NCBI GenBank assembly: GCA_035328465.1
Contig: DAOLIQ010000017.1
Location: 1-47,815, forward strand
Reading direction: 5' to 3'
Source: JADJEI01 sp035328465
GTDB lineage: Bacteria; Bacteroidota; Ignavibacteria; Ignavibacteriales; Ignavibacteriaceae
DNA: 47,815 nt
Notes under the pieces: model-generated
Database searches by the model: none
The model's input: only the letters and a program-made list of their open reading frames with translations
Told to the model about the DNA's origin: nothing
Made by a program: the position numbers and the translations under genes
Part shown: positions 16,233-24,874 of the stretch, piece after piece
Layout of the letters: each line of letters starts with the position of its first letter
Position numbering within the stretch: position 1 is the first letter of the stretch

Positions 16233-18110
16233 TTGAAAATATCCGAACAAAAAATAGACGAGATTCGTGCGGCGGCAAATATTGTTGACATTATTTCCGA
16301 ATCGGTTCAATTACGAAAACGAGGAAAAAACTTTCTTGGTTTATGTCCATTCCATACAGAAAAAACTCCTTCCTTTACAGTAAGTGAAGAAAAACAAATC
16401 TATCATTGTTTTGGCTGCCACTCCGGCGGCAATGTTTTTAAGTTTTTAATGGAATATGAAAAAATATCATTTGTCGAATCTGTTCAGGAGCTTGCGGAAA
16501 AATTAGGTATTCAATTAGAAGTTGAAGAAAATGTTAACTCCGAATTTCAAGACGAACAGGAAATTCTTTATGATATAAACATCGAAGCAGCTAAATACTT
16601 TTCAAATAATTTATTGAACGATTCGGAAGGACAAATTGCGAGAGATTATTTTCAAAAAAGAAATATTAAAGTACAGACTATGCGTGCCTTTGGTTTGGGC
16701 TACGCTTTAAATGGCTGGGAAAATTTAGTGAACTTCCTTCATCAAAAGAAAATTAATCTTGAGAAAGCATTACAACTTGGCTTAATAAGTCGAAATAAAG
16801 ACGGAAGAATCTATGACACTCTGCCGGGGAGAATAATTTTCCCGATCTTTTCGCCTAACGGAAGAGTGGTTGCTTTCGCAGGAAGAAAATTACGCGATTC
16901 GGATGGGGGCGGTAAATATATTAACTCTCCCGAATCGGCTATCTATGTGAAAGGGAAAATTTTATACGGACTTTCTCACGCCAAGGATGAAATAAGAAAA
17001 TTAAATAAAGCCATACTTGTCGAAGGTTATATGGACCTTATTTCTCTTTATCAAAATGGAATTAAGAATGTTGTCGCTGTGTCCGGAACAGCACTTACCG
17101 AAGATCAGGTGTTATTACTTTCACGTTATACTAAAAATGTTGTGCTTCTTTTTGATTCCGACACAGCAGGGATAAAAGCTTCAATGCGAAGTATTGAACT
17201 TTTATTGAAAAAGGAATTTGAGATTAAGATTGCATCACTTCCCGCAGGTGAAGATCCGGATTCTTTTGTGAATAAATTCGGCAAAGAAAAATTTGAAGAC
17301 TTTATCAATCGTGCTCAAAACTTTCTTGAATATCAAACGGCGTATTACGATTCGCAAGGAATGTTTAACGACCCGGCTACTATGACAGACGCAATTAGAG
17401 AGCTTGTAAAGCCTATTGCTTTGATTTCCGATGAATTAAAACGAAGTCTGCTTATAAAAACTATTGCGAAAAAATTTAACCTGCGCGAAATGTTAATTGA
17501 AGCAGAATTAGACAAAGTACTTTTACAGCGAAGAACTCAACTGACTGCCGAAGCCCGACGAACAGAACAAACTCAAAAGCAAGATGAACAATTAAAGTTG
17601 ACTCCTGATAAAATAACTGTCAATCCGGTCTTATATAATTTAGAAAAAGAAATTATCAAACTTTTATTTGAAGGAAACAAAGGAACAAGTGAAATTATAC
17701 TTTCAAATTTATCGGAGAAAGATTTTATTGTGACGATTCACCAAAAGATTTTTGCAACTGCACTGGCGAATTATCAAGAAGTAAAAGTTTTATCAGTCGC
17801 AGCAATAATTCAAAAATTCGACGATGAAGATATTCAGAATTATCTACATGAAATTTCGTTTGAAAAATATACTATCAGCAGCAATTGGAAGGAGACAAAC
17901 CCGACAGAATCTTCTGAGATTATTTACAAAAAACTTGCAAAAGATTGTATTATAAAGCTGAAAGAATTAAAAATTGATGGGGAGATAAATCAAAATATCC
18001 AAGAGCAGGAGAACGCAGAAACGGAAGAACGACTGCTTGAGTTAATGAAAGAGAAACTTGAATTGGAAAGAAAGAAAAGTTTAATGCGCGAAGAACTTGA
18101 AAAGCAATAA
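16233..18110 (+). CDS. dnaG: DNA primase DnaG
   Basis: A 625-residue primase that makes RNA primers at the replication fork. The CHC2 zinc finger has C38, H41, C59 and C62 (LCPFHTEKTPSF, YHCFGCHSGG). The TOPRIM catalytic core has E264 (ILVEGYMDL) and D308/D310 (LLFDSDTAGIKA). The C-terminal third is the helicase-interacting region and ends in a long charged helix. The start is a TTG at 16233 with the usual DnaG N-terminus KISEQKIDEIRAAANIVDII; no ATG fits. There is no strong ribosome binding site. TATATTTC sequences near 16179 and 16197 are near-matches to a -7 box. Confidence 0.96.
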   Translation: MKISEQKIDEIRAAANIVDIISESVQLRKRGKNFLGLCPFHTEKTPSFTVSEEKQIYHCFGCHSGGNVFKFLMEYEKISFVESVQELAEKLGIQLEVEENVNSEFQDEQEILYDINIEAAKYFSNNLLNDSEGQIARDYFQKRNIKVQTMRAFGLGYALNGWENLVNFLHQKKINLEKALQLGLISRNKDGRIYDTLPGRIIFPIFSPNGRVVAFAGRKLRDSDGGGKYINSPESAIYVKGKILYGLSHAKDEIRKLNKAILVEGYMDLISLYQNGIKNVVAVSGTALTEDQVLLLSRYTKNVVLLFDSDTAGIKASMRSIELLLKKEFEIKIASLPAGEDPDSFVNKFGKEKFEDFINRAQNFLEYQTAYYDSQGMFNDPATMTDAIRELVKPIALISDELKRSLLIKTIAKKFNLREMLIEAELDKVLLQRRTQLTAEARRTEQTQKQDEQLKLTPDKITVNPVLYNLEKEIIKLLFEGNKGTSEIILSNLSEKDFIVTIHQKIFATALANYQEVKVLSVAAIIQKFDDEDIQNYLHEISFEKYTISSNWKETNPTESSEIIYKKLAKDCIIKLKELKIDGEINQNIQEQENAETEERLLELMKEKLELERKKSLMREELEKQ

Positions 18111-18129
18111 AATAAATAATAAAAATTCT

Positions 18130-18215
18130 GTTCTGCTGTGCGATTTCTCAGTGTTTCTCTGTGGTAGGAATTAAAAATCCATCTTATAATGTTTCAAAGT
18201 GTTCACGCTGAGATT
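18130..18215. repeat. Stock intergenic repeat-like sequence
   Basis: The spacer between dnaG and recQ contains phrases such as TTTCTCAGTGTTTCTCTGTG and GTTCACGCTGAGATTCGC. From memory, similar CTCTGTG-type phrases recur between genes in many environmental Bacteroidota and Chlorobiota-group genomes. I see no frame in it. The claim that it is a dispersed repeat needs a genome-wide count. Confidence 0.35.
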
Positions 18216-18246
18216 CGCAAAGTATAAAAATTAATAGCAAATCTTT

Positions 18247-20415
18247 ATGGATAAAGCAAAGCAAATTTTAAAAGAAATATTCGGCTACGATAGTTTTCGT
18301 GCGCTTCAATACGAAATAATAAAAGACATCTTAAATAAAAAAGATTGCCTTGTTGTAATGCCGACAGGTGGGGGAAAATCACTTTGCTATCAGATTCCCG
18401 CCTTGATCTTTGACGGGTTAACAATAGTAATTTCGCCATTAATTTCATTAATGAAAGATCAGGTGGAACAACTTAGGCAGCTTGGTGTTGAAGCAGCTTT
18501 ATTAAACAGTTCTCTTTCGCCCGAGGTGTATAATTTTAATTATCAGAATGTGGCAAATAAAAAAGCAAAGCTGCTTTACTTAGCACCCGAATCACTCCAA
18601 AAAGAAGAAATAATTTACCTGCTAAAAAAAATATCCGTTGACTGCATTACAATTGATGAGGCTCATTGTATTTCGGAATGGGGACATGATTTTAGAAAAG
18701 ATTATAGACAATTGGGCAATTTTAGATTAACCTTTCCAACTGCTGTTTGTATTGGATTAACAGCGACGGCAACTCCTCGTGTTCAAGAGGATATTATGAA
18801 GAACTTGAAAATGAAAGCGCCCAAAAAATTTATTGCAAGCTTTAATAGAGAAAATCTTTATCTTCAAGTAGTCCCAAAGAGAAGCCCATCAAAACAAGTG
18901 ATTGATTTTTTGGATCAACATAAAAATCAATCGGGAATTATTTACTGTTTCTCGCGCAAACAAGTTGATAATTTACATGAAGAATTATCTGAACTTGGCT
19001 ATTCTACAAAACCGTATCACGCCGGTTTATCGGATGAAGAAAGAAACACAAATCAAGACTTATTTACAAAAGATGAAGTCCAAATAATCGTTGCTACTAT
19101 TGCTTTTGGGATGGGGATAAATAAATCAAACGTTCGATTTGTAATTCATCATGACCTGCCTAAAAATCTTGAGTCGTATTATCAGGAAATTGGCAGGTCA
19201 GGGCGCGATGGTGTTCGGGCTGATTGTCTGTTGTTGTTTAGTTATGCCGACATTTCTAAAATAAATTATTTCATAGATCAAAAAGAAGATGAGCGCGAAA
19301 GACAATCTGCTAAAACTCATCTTGATGCAATGATAAAATACTCTGAAACGGAAATCTGCAGACGTAATCTCTTGATAAATTATTTTGGCGAAAGCTACAG
19401 CGACTCTTATTGTGGAATGTGTGATAATTGCCTTGAAGAGGAAAGTGAAAATCAAAATGTTGACGCTACTATTTATTCACAAAAATTTTTATCGGCGGTG
19501 AAAAGAACTGGTGAAGTGTTTGGACTAAATTATATCACCGATGTCCTGCTTGGAATTGAAACAGACAGAATACTAAGTAACAATCACCATAAGCTAAGCC
19601 TCTTTGGTATTGGCAAGGAGTTGAAGAAAAAGCAATGGCAGATGCTTGCTCATCAATTAATAAGGAAGGGAATAATTTTAAGAGACAATGAGTTTGGCAG
19701 TCTAAAATTATTACCTTCTTCAAACGACGTTTTATTTAAAAATAAAAAAGTCTTTGCACTTGTTAAAGAACCAGAAATCAAGACGACAAAAATTATAAGA
19801 GGTGAAGATAGTTACGATGCCGAGTTATTCGAGTTACTGCGTAATAAAAGAAAGGAAATTGCTAGCGAAAGAGGTGTTCCGCCCTATGTTGTTTTCGCCG
19901 ATAGTGTACTGATTCAAATGGCAAAAAATTATCCGCAGAACGAAAGCGATTTATTAAGAATCAGCGGGGTTGGAATTAGAAAATTGGAAAACTTCGGAAA
20001 TGCTTTTTTATACTTAATCAATAACTATGTTAAAAAAAATAAACTGAGTTTAAATCATGCAATAAATCAACGTAAAGCTAAATCTATTTTACAAAATGAA
20101 CCGCGCTACAGAACTGTCGGCAAGGCATTTCAAGACGGAAAGTCTCTCGATAAACTGGCAGACGAATACAATGTTCAGGAACAAACAATAATAAATCACA
20201 TAGTAAGATTTGTAGTAGAGGGTAATAAAGTAAATACGGCAGGATTGCTTTCAAGAATTTCAGTTGATCCATTAAAACAAAAAATTATTTTTGAAGAATT
20301 TGAAAAAAACGGTACGCTATCATTAAAAAATATTTTTGAAAAATTTAATGGTGAAATTTCTTATAATGAACTTCATCTTTTAAGACTTGTTTATCTTTGT
20401 AATCATAAAAAATAA
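18247..20415 (+). CDS. recQ: ATP-dependent DNA helicase RecQ
   Basis: A 722-residue 3'-5' helicase for recombination and fork repair. Motif 0 (FGYDSFRALQYEII), Walker A PTGGGKS (39-45), DEAH box (137-140) with the RecQ aromatic loop CISEWGHDFRKDY, and TATATPRVQEDI are present, as are the second RecA domain (GIIYCFSRKQVDNL, IGRSGRDG) and the RQC zinc site (CRRNLLINYFG, then CGMCDNC). A winged helix and an HRDC-like segment (about 520-600) follow, plus a C-terminal helix-turn-helix-like extension. This is the longer RecQ form seen in Bacteroidota. The ATG at 18247 lacks a Shine-Dalgarno. Confidence 0.96.
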   Translation: MDKAKQILKEIFGYDSFRALQYEIIKDILNKKDCLVVMPTGGGKSLCYQIPALIFDGLTIVISPLISLMKDQVEQLRQLGVEAALLNSSLSPEVYNFNYQNVANKKAKLLYLAPESLQKEEIIYLLKKISVDCITIDEAHCISEWGHDFRKDYRQLGNFRLTFPTAVCIGLTATATPRVQEDIMKNLKMKAPKKFIASFNRENLYLQVVPKRSPSKQVIDFLDQHKNQSGIIYCFSRKQVDNLHEELSELGYSTKPYHAGLSDEERNTNQDLFTKDEVQIIVATIAFGMGINKSNVRFVIHHDLPKNLESYYQEIGRSGRDGVRADCLLLFSYADISKINYFIDQKEDERERQSAKTHLDAMIKYSETEICRRNLLINYFGESYSDSYCGMCDNCLEEESENQNVDATIYSQKFLSAVKRTGEVFGLNYITDVLLGIETDRILSNNHHKLSLFGIGKELKKKQWQMLAHQLIRKGIILRDNEFGSLKLLPSSNDVLFKNKKVFALVKEPEIKTTKIIRGEDSYDAELFELLRNKRKEIASERGVPPYVVFADSVLIQMAKNYPQNESDLLRISGVGIRKLENFGNAFLYLINNYVKKNKLSLNHAINQRKAKSILQNEPRYRTVGKAFQDGKSLDKLADEYNVQEQTIINHIVRFVVEGNKVNTAGLLSRISVDPLKQKIIFEEFEKNGTLSLKNIFEKFNGEISYNELHLLRLVYLCNHKK

Positions 20416-20495
20416 AACTATATAATTCATCTAAAAGCTTTTAGTTTGAATTAAATATTCAATTGTAAATTATTCACTATAAATTGTTAATCGAC

Positions 20496-20717
20496 ATGAA
20501 CTACCGGCAGGCAAAAAACGGAAAATTAATGATAGATATACTTCCGGATAAGTGCGATTTTTGCGGCTGCTGTGTAGGTGTATGCCCGGAAGATGCAATT
20601 GAATTAAAAGAAGCAGAAATATTTATAATCGATCCACGCTGCACGAATTGTTCAAAGTGTGTGTGGAGTTGCCCAATTGAGGTTATTAAATTTAATAAAA
20701 ATGGTGTGGTGAGTTGA
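20496..20717 (+). CDS. Small 2[4Fe-4S] ferredoxin
   Basis: A 73-residue electron carrier with two complete cluster motifs, CDFCGCCVGVCP and CTNCSKCVWSCP. The ATG at 20496 is preferred; a TTG at 20484 would add four residues. It lies 98 bases before the geranylgeranyl-reductase-like gene on the same strand. Since prenyl reductases of that family can take electrons from a ferredoxin, it is a natural donor. That link is inference from position. Confidence 0.9.
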   Translation: MNYRQAKNGKLMIDILPDKCDFCGCCVGVCPEDAIELKEAEIFIIDPRCTNCSKCVWSCPIEVIKFNKNGVVS

Positions 20718-20770
20718 TCAGCGAAAACCTGCCTGATCCGCAAGATCTGCTTTCTATCCTTAAAAAAATA

Positions 20771-20812
20771 AAACGCAGATTACTCTGATTAAGAAGATTA
20801 ACACAGATAATC
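20771..20812. repeat. Stock intergenic repeat-like sequence (CGCAGATTACTCTGATTA type)
   Basis: AAACGCAGATTACTCTGATT and the following AACACAGATAATC form short GATTA-type tandem phrases. From memory, this kind of phrase is scattered between genes in this phylum and its neighbours. It lies just before the ATG at 20816 and so forms part of that gene's leader. Confidence 0.35.
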
Positions 20813-20815
20813 AAA

Positions 20816-21982
20816 ATGAAAACAAATTATGATATAATAATTGTCGGCGCCGGACCAGCCGGAAGTATGGCTGCACGGTTTGCTGCTGAACAGGGTGTTT
20901 CTGTATTGATGCTTGAGAAAGACCGCGATGTTGGTTATCCAGTTCGCTGCGGCGAGGCTATCAGCAAGGCTGGGGTAGAGGAATTTATTCCAAGCGATGA
21001 CAAATGGATTGCCGCCAGGATCAGCAAGTTTTCTTTCATCGCCCCTGATGAAACCGAAGTGATTGTTGATTTTGGTGATGCTGGTTACGTTCTCGATCGC
21101 AGGATTTTTGACTACGAACTCGCTCGAACTGCCGCCGAAGCAGGTGCACATATTATTACACGCGCTTACGTGAACGGTTTATTGTTTGATAATGGGAAAG
21201 TCATTGGAGTGAAATATGAATATCAAGGGGAACAAAAGGAAGTTAAAGCTAAAGTTGTAATTGCCGCTGATGGAGTGGAATCACGTGTTGGTCGCTGGGC
21301 TGGATTAAAAACTCATATTGACTTTCGCGATATGGAGAGTGCAGTACAAATTACTGCTGCTAATATTCCTGTTGATCAGAGTACACTTTATTTTTACTTT
21401 GGAAAAGATGTTGCACCAAACGGATATTTTTGGATTTTTCCTAAAGGGCATAACAAAGCGAACATAGGTCTTGGTGTTAGTGGATTAATTGGGAAGAAAA
21501 AATCTGCGCAATCTTATCTTGATGATTTTATGAACAAGCATTATCCAAACGCTCCTGTGCTTACTTCAATCGCCGGGGGGGTTCCATGTTCTATAACGCT
21601 TGACAAAATTTCCGCGCCCGGAATTATGCTTGTTGGAGATGCTGCAAGGCAGGTCAACCCACTCAGCGGCGGTGGTATTGCAAGCGGAATGATCGGCGGA
21701 AAAATTGCTGGCACAATTGCCGGAGAAGCTGTAAAGCAAAACAGGCTTGAGTACATTTTAACTTATGATAAAGCCTGGAACGACAGACTTGGCAAACGCC
21801 ATGAAACTTTTAACAGAATTAAGGAAGGCATATATAATTTTTCTGATGATAAATTTAATAGCATCGCACATTCCATTCTAAAAATTCCAATCGAGAAAAG
21901 AACGCTTGGGAAAGTTTTTACAACTTCACTAATGCATAACCCATCCTTGCTTATTGATATTGCAAAAGTGTTTGTTGTGTAG
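20816..21982 (+). CDS. Geranylgeranyl-reductase-family FAD oxidoreductase
   Basis: A 388-residue flavoprotein. The N-terminal dinucleotide site is DIIIVGAGPAGSMAA (GAGPAG at 11-16). The family motif YPVRCGEA carries Cys45. PNGYFWIFPKGHNKANIGLG matches the substrate-cavity motif YxWxFP of geranylgeranyl reductases, and GDAARQVNPLSGGGIASGM is the second FAD motif. Family members saturate double bonds in isoprenoid chains: archaeal lipids, chlorophyll phytyl tails, menaquinone side chains. Here the acceptor is unknown; a quinone side chain or an isoprenoid lipid is plausible. The ferredoxin gene just upstream may supply electrons. Confidence 0.88.
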   Translation: MKTNYDIIIVGAGPAGSMAARFAAEQGVSVLMLEKDRDVGYPVRCGEAISKAGVEEFIPSDDKWIAARISKFSFIAPDETEVIVDFGDAGYVLDRRIFDYELARTAAEAGAHIITRAYVNGLLFDNGKVIGVKYEYQGEQKEVKAKVVIAADGVESRVGRWAGLKTHIDFRDMESAVQITAANIPVDQSTLYFYFGKDVAPNGYFWIFPKGHNKANIGLGVSGLIGKKKSAQSYLDDFMNKHYPNAPVLTSIAGGVPCSITLDKISAPGIMLVGDAARQVNPLSGGGIASGMIGGKIAGTIAGEAVKQNRLEYILTYDKAWNDRLGKRHETFNRIKEGIYNFSDDKFNSIAHSILKIPIEKRTLGKVFTTSLMHNPSLLIDIAKVFVV

Positions 21983-22050
21983 CAATCAAAGCCGATTGAC
22001 TTTGTAATTATTTTGTTCTACACTTCAACAGAATAATTAACGAGGTAATA

Positions 22051-23358
22051 ATGAAAAGGTTATTCTTTCTTAGCGCTTTATTGTTCTCGACCCAATCTTT
22101 CCCGCAATCACAATTATTAAAAGTTGGCAGTGCTGAGCAATTTTCAAATGAAACGATTGAGTATTGGCTGGTATTAACAACTGGCATAGTTAATATCAAT
22201 GGCAAAGAATATTTTATACGTCAAATTAATTCTCCATGGTCAGATCAGGTTTCCTATTCTAATATTTTTTATGAAAGAATTGAAGGTGATAGTCTTTACT
22301 ATGTTTTGAATAGCGGGAATGAAGATTCTCTCGTCTTCAATTTTAATTGGGGGGCTGGGAAAATTATTTTGAGGGACACTAGCGGTAATAATATTATTGA
22401 AGAACGAATAGATAGTATCAGCAATGGAACTATATACGTTCCGCAGGACACAATTTATTATATCAGTAATTACAGCATCGATATTTCGACAGGTGACACA
22501 AGTTATTGGATACCCCCTTATTATGAATACACAAAAAAACTTGGCAGAATTGGACAGGGAATTTTTGTATTTATGAGCGGAGCTAAGATTGATGGAGTTC
22601 GATACGGATATGTACTCCCCTACCCGGAAGAAATTACTTTCTCGGCTGATAGTATTTATGTACAAGCCGAGGGGGACTCAGGTTCAATTTATATTGTTAA
22701 CAACTCAGATTACTATGTAAGTCTTGATTCGATTCGGACAAATTCGATTTATGGATATAATGGAAAATTCTCTATCAGGGGGAAGGAACATTTTTTCTAC
22801 CTGGTAGGATACTATCCCAATCAATACAGTGATACCCTAACAATTAATATTTCTGCTCACGATTCCATTATTGTTTCATTTTTCGATGTTGATCTTTGCC
22901 CAATTTGTGTTAATAGTGTTGAAACTTTTTTCCAGGACACATTACAGTTTGAATTTTCTTTTCATGAATTATATAATTACAACTTTTCTAAATTGATTGA
23001 CTTTTCAGGACAGGGGCATTTATCGGCAGTAGAGGTGGAGGAAGAGTTACTGTATAATTTTAAATTATTACAAAACTATCCGAATCCTTTTAACCCGAGT
23101 ACGAAAATAAAATACATAATCCCAACCTTTCCTCAATCCCCTCCTTCGCAAGGAGGGAAAGCGAAGCAGGGGTGGTTTACTGTTTTAAAGGTTTATGATG
23201 TTCTTGGAAATGAAGTTGCAACATTGGTTAATGAAGATAAGCAGGCAGGAAGTTATGAAGTTACTTTTGATGCTTCACAATTATCATCCGGGATTTATTT
23301 TTACACGTTGAAAGCAGGAACTTTTATTGAGACAAAGAAACTAATTTTGATGAAATAG
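22051..23358 (+). CDS. Secreted protein with T9SS type A sorting domain carrying an in-frame repeat
   Basis: A 435-residue exported protein with a signal peptide (MKRLFFLSALLFSTQSFPQS) and a beta-rich body of unknown family. The C-terminal sorting domain (NYPNPFNPSTKI, VYDVLGNEVATLV, SSGIYFYTLKAG, ending KKLILMK) targets it to type IX secretion. The domain is split after KYIIP by about 18 Pro/Gly/Lys-rich residues (PQSPPSQGGKAKQGWF) encoded by a palindromic DNA element at 23124-23177; normally the strand continues directly to a TVLKVYDVLG-like segment. A GAGG ribosome binding site supports the ATG at 22051. A bidirectional terminator follows. Function unknown. Confidence 0.85.
   Translation: MKRLFFLSALLFSTQSFPQSQLLKVGSAEQFSNETIEYWLVLTTGIVNINGKEYFIRQINSPWSDQVSYSNIFYERIEGDSLYYVLNSGNEDSLVFNFNWGAGKIILRDTSGNNIIEERIDSISNGTIYVPQDTIYYISNYSIDISTGDTSYWIPPYYEYTKKLGRIGQGIFVFMSGAKIDGVRYGYVLPYPEEITFSADSIYVQAEGDSGSIYIVNNSDYYVSLDSIRTNSIYGYNGKFSIRGKEHFFYLVGYYPNQYSDTLTINISAHDSIIVSFFDVDLCPICVNSVETFFQDTLQFEFSFHELYNYNFSKLIDFSGQGHLSAVEVEEELLYNFKLLQNYPNPFNPSTKIKYIIPTFPQSPPSQGGKAKQGWFTVLKVYDVLGNEVATLVNEDKQAGSYEVTFDASQLSSGIYFYTLKAGTFIETKKLILMK
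23124..23177. repeat. Palindromic repeat element inserted in frame in a coding region
   Basis: CCCCTCCTTCGCAAGGAGGG, with the following GCAGGGGTGG, forms a hairpin-rich GC block in otherwise AT-rich DNA. It adds about 18 residues to a T9SS sorting domain without breaking the frame. Base composition and hairpin form suggest a small mobile palindromic element. Confidence 0.6.
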
Positions 23359-23431
23359 TGAAAACAATACTGAATTGTTTATATGTTTTAAAAATTTAGA
23401 TTACAAATCAATATTAGTTAAAATATAAGAT

Positions 23432-23465
23432 AAGAAGGCTTCGTAATTTCTTTCGAAGCCTTCTT
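23432..23465. terminator. Bidirectional terminator between convergent T9SS cargo genes
   Basis: A perfect 12-bp stem pairs AAGAAGGCTTCG (23432-23443) with CGAAGCCTTCTT (23454-23465) around a 10-base loop. It lies between two genes that end toward each other and can serve both, although the flanking U tracts are short. Confidence 0.75.
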
Positions 23466-23482
23466 CAAAAGTGAGGATAAAA

Positions 23483-24364
23483 CTACTTTATTAATATCAT
23501 TTTTCTTGTGCTAATAAATTTTCCAGCTTTTAATTGATAGAAATAAATCCCATTACTCAAATTAGCAGCGTCAAAATTTATTGTGTACTCACCGGCACTT
23601 TGTTCTTTGTTTACTAACTCTGTAATTAAATTCCCTAGCAGGTCATAAACAACTAAAGTAACATATTCGTTTTTCGGTAACTTGTATTTTATTTGTGTAG
23701 TAGGATTAAAAGGATTGGGGAAATTTTGATTCAACCGAAATTCTTTCGGCAAAATTTTGCCCTCTTTTATATCAGTCAAAAGAATTGTTCCCTTCAGCCA
23801 AAAATTTGAATCCCAAGGATGATTACTCCAATCACCCCAAATCTCCATTTCAGCATCACTCATTCCATCTTTTCCAAATCGTTCGCCGCCAAGATAACCT
23901 GCATTAAAATCACATCCTTGTGCAGAATTAACCATATTCGAATCATACGCGCCAACAAGATAGGTGGAAAAGATAAGTTTAGTCGGAGAGTTTAAATCGA
24001 GATTGAGATTTTCCCAGAAGACCCAACCACCCATAAATGTATCACCGACGACAACTTCATTTGTTTGGATTATTGTACCAAGTGAGTCTCTAATATTTAG
24101 TTTTAGAGTAACTTCATGCCCTGTACCTGTTCCATTGATAGCTGAATCAAAGGGCGCGGTAAAATAAAATGCAAATGACTCAAGTGTAATTGGTTGATCA
24201 ATTGTTATACTTTGAGCAACGCCAGATATTCTTTGTGAGCCAGCTCGATTATCTCCGCCATACCAGCCACTTGCGTTTAGCGTATCGAATTTGATTTCGT
24301 ACGATTGTGAGTAAACAGTCGCTGAAAACATCAAGAATGATAAAATAGAAACAATTATTCTCAT
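23483..24364 (-). CDS. Secreted protein with T9SS type A sorting domain
   Basis: A 293-residue exported protein. It has a signal peptide (MRIIVSILSFLMFSATVYSQ), then a beta-rich domain (about 20-200) with DLNSPTKLIFSTYLV and FNAGYLGGERFGKDG that I cannot place in a named family. The C-terminal sorting domain (NQNFPNPFNPTTQI, VYDLLGNLITELVN, ending TRKMILIK) sends it to type IX secretion. A good ribosome binding site (AAAGG) precedes the ATG. It converges with the T9SS cargo gene at 22051-23358 across a shared terminator. Confidence 0.85.
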   Translation of the reverse strand: MRIIVSILSFLMFSATVYSQSYEIKFDTLNASGWYGGDNRAGSQRISGVAQSITIDQPITLESFAFYFTAPFDSAINGTGTGHEVTLKLNIRDSLGTIIQTNEVVVGDTFMGGWVFWENLNLDLNSPTKLIFSTYLVGAYDSNMVNSAQGCDFNAGYLGGERFGKDGMSDAEMEIWGDWSNHPWDSNFWLKGTILLTDIKEGKILPKEFRLNQNFPNPFNPTTQIKYKLPKNEYVTLVVYDLLGNLITELVNKEQSAGEYTINFDAANLSNGIYFYQLKAGKFISTRKMILIK

Positions 24365-24624
24365 TTGTAACCTTTCTTTTATTAATTGATTTTATGATAA
24401 TTTCCTAAATAACCTCAGAACAATTTCTATGCCTAAGAAAATTTTAAAAATATTTTAATAAGTTCACCCTCTAAAAAGATGATAATATTCAAAATTCGTG
24501 CTTTTACCAGATGATAATATCTTATTCCATAATAAAAATTTAGACATCTCGCTGCTGTGAAGATGTTATTCTTACATGAAGAAAAAACCGAAACTCGAAT
24601 CAAAATATCTTTGGCTCTGATACT

Positions 24625-24657
24625 AAAAAATCCCTGAGTTTTGAACTCAGGGATTTT
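24625..24657 (-). terminator. Terminator after tRNA-Ser
   Basis: A 14-bp stem (AAAATCCCTGAGTT, 24627-24640, with AACTCAGGGATTTT, 24644-24657) begins at the CCA end of the tRNA and runs into a T tract on the minus strand. It ends the single-gene tRNA transcript. Confidence 0.85.
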
Positions 24658-24745
24658 GGCGGAGAGACAGGGATTCGAACCCCGGAATGCCAAAGGCATT
24701 AACGGTTTTCAAGACCGCCGCATTCAACCACTCTGCCATCTCTCC
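24657..24745 (-). tRNA. tRNA-Ser (anticodon UGA), CCA encoded
   Basis: The minus strand gives the acceptor GGAGAGA (24745-24739) pairing with TCTCTCC (24667-24661), discriminator G (24660) and an encoded CCA (24659-24657). The D arm has the class II form (TGGCAGAGTGGTTGAATGCG). The anticodon loop CTTGAAA has anticodon TGA, which reads UCN serine codons. A long variable arm is built on TGCCTTTGGCA, and the T arm contains GGGTTCGAATCCC. The 89-nt length and long variable arm are typical for tRNA-Ser. Confidence 0.97.
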
Positions 24746-24818
24746 GTGTTTTTTCTAATTATTTGAATTTTATTATTTAACCGCCTCCCCCATTTAATAA
24801 AAATCATTTAATCTACTG

Positions 24819-24849
24819 CAAATATAAAAATTGTTTATCTTTGGGCAAA
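24819..24849 (-). promoter_or_regulatory. Consensus promoter for tRNA-Ser
   Basis: On the minus strand TTTG (24849-24846), a 19-base spacer and TATATTTG (24826-24819) match the Bacteroidota-type promoter exactly. Transcription would start near 24812, about 67 bases before the mature tRNA. On the plus strand TATCTTTG (24836-24843) lies inside the same stretch and could serve hisN. Confidence 0.75.
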
Positions 24850-24874
24850 AAAAATTATCTACGACCATACAAAT

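Noticed and set aside
24433..24699. Open minus-strand frame of 88 codons
   Set aside because: It runs across the tRNA-Ser terminator and half of the tRNA itself, and the product has no protein-like pattern.
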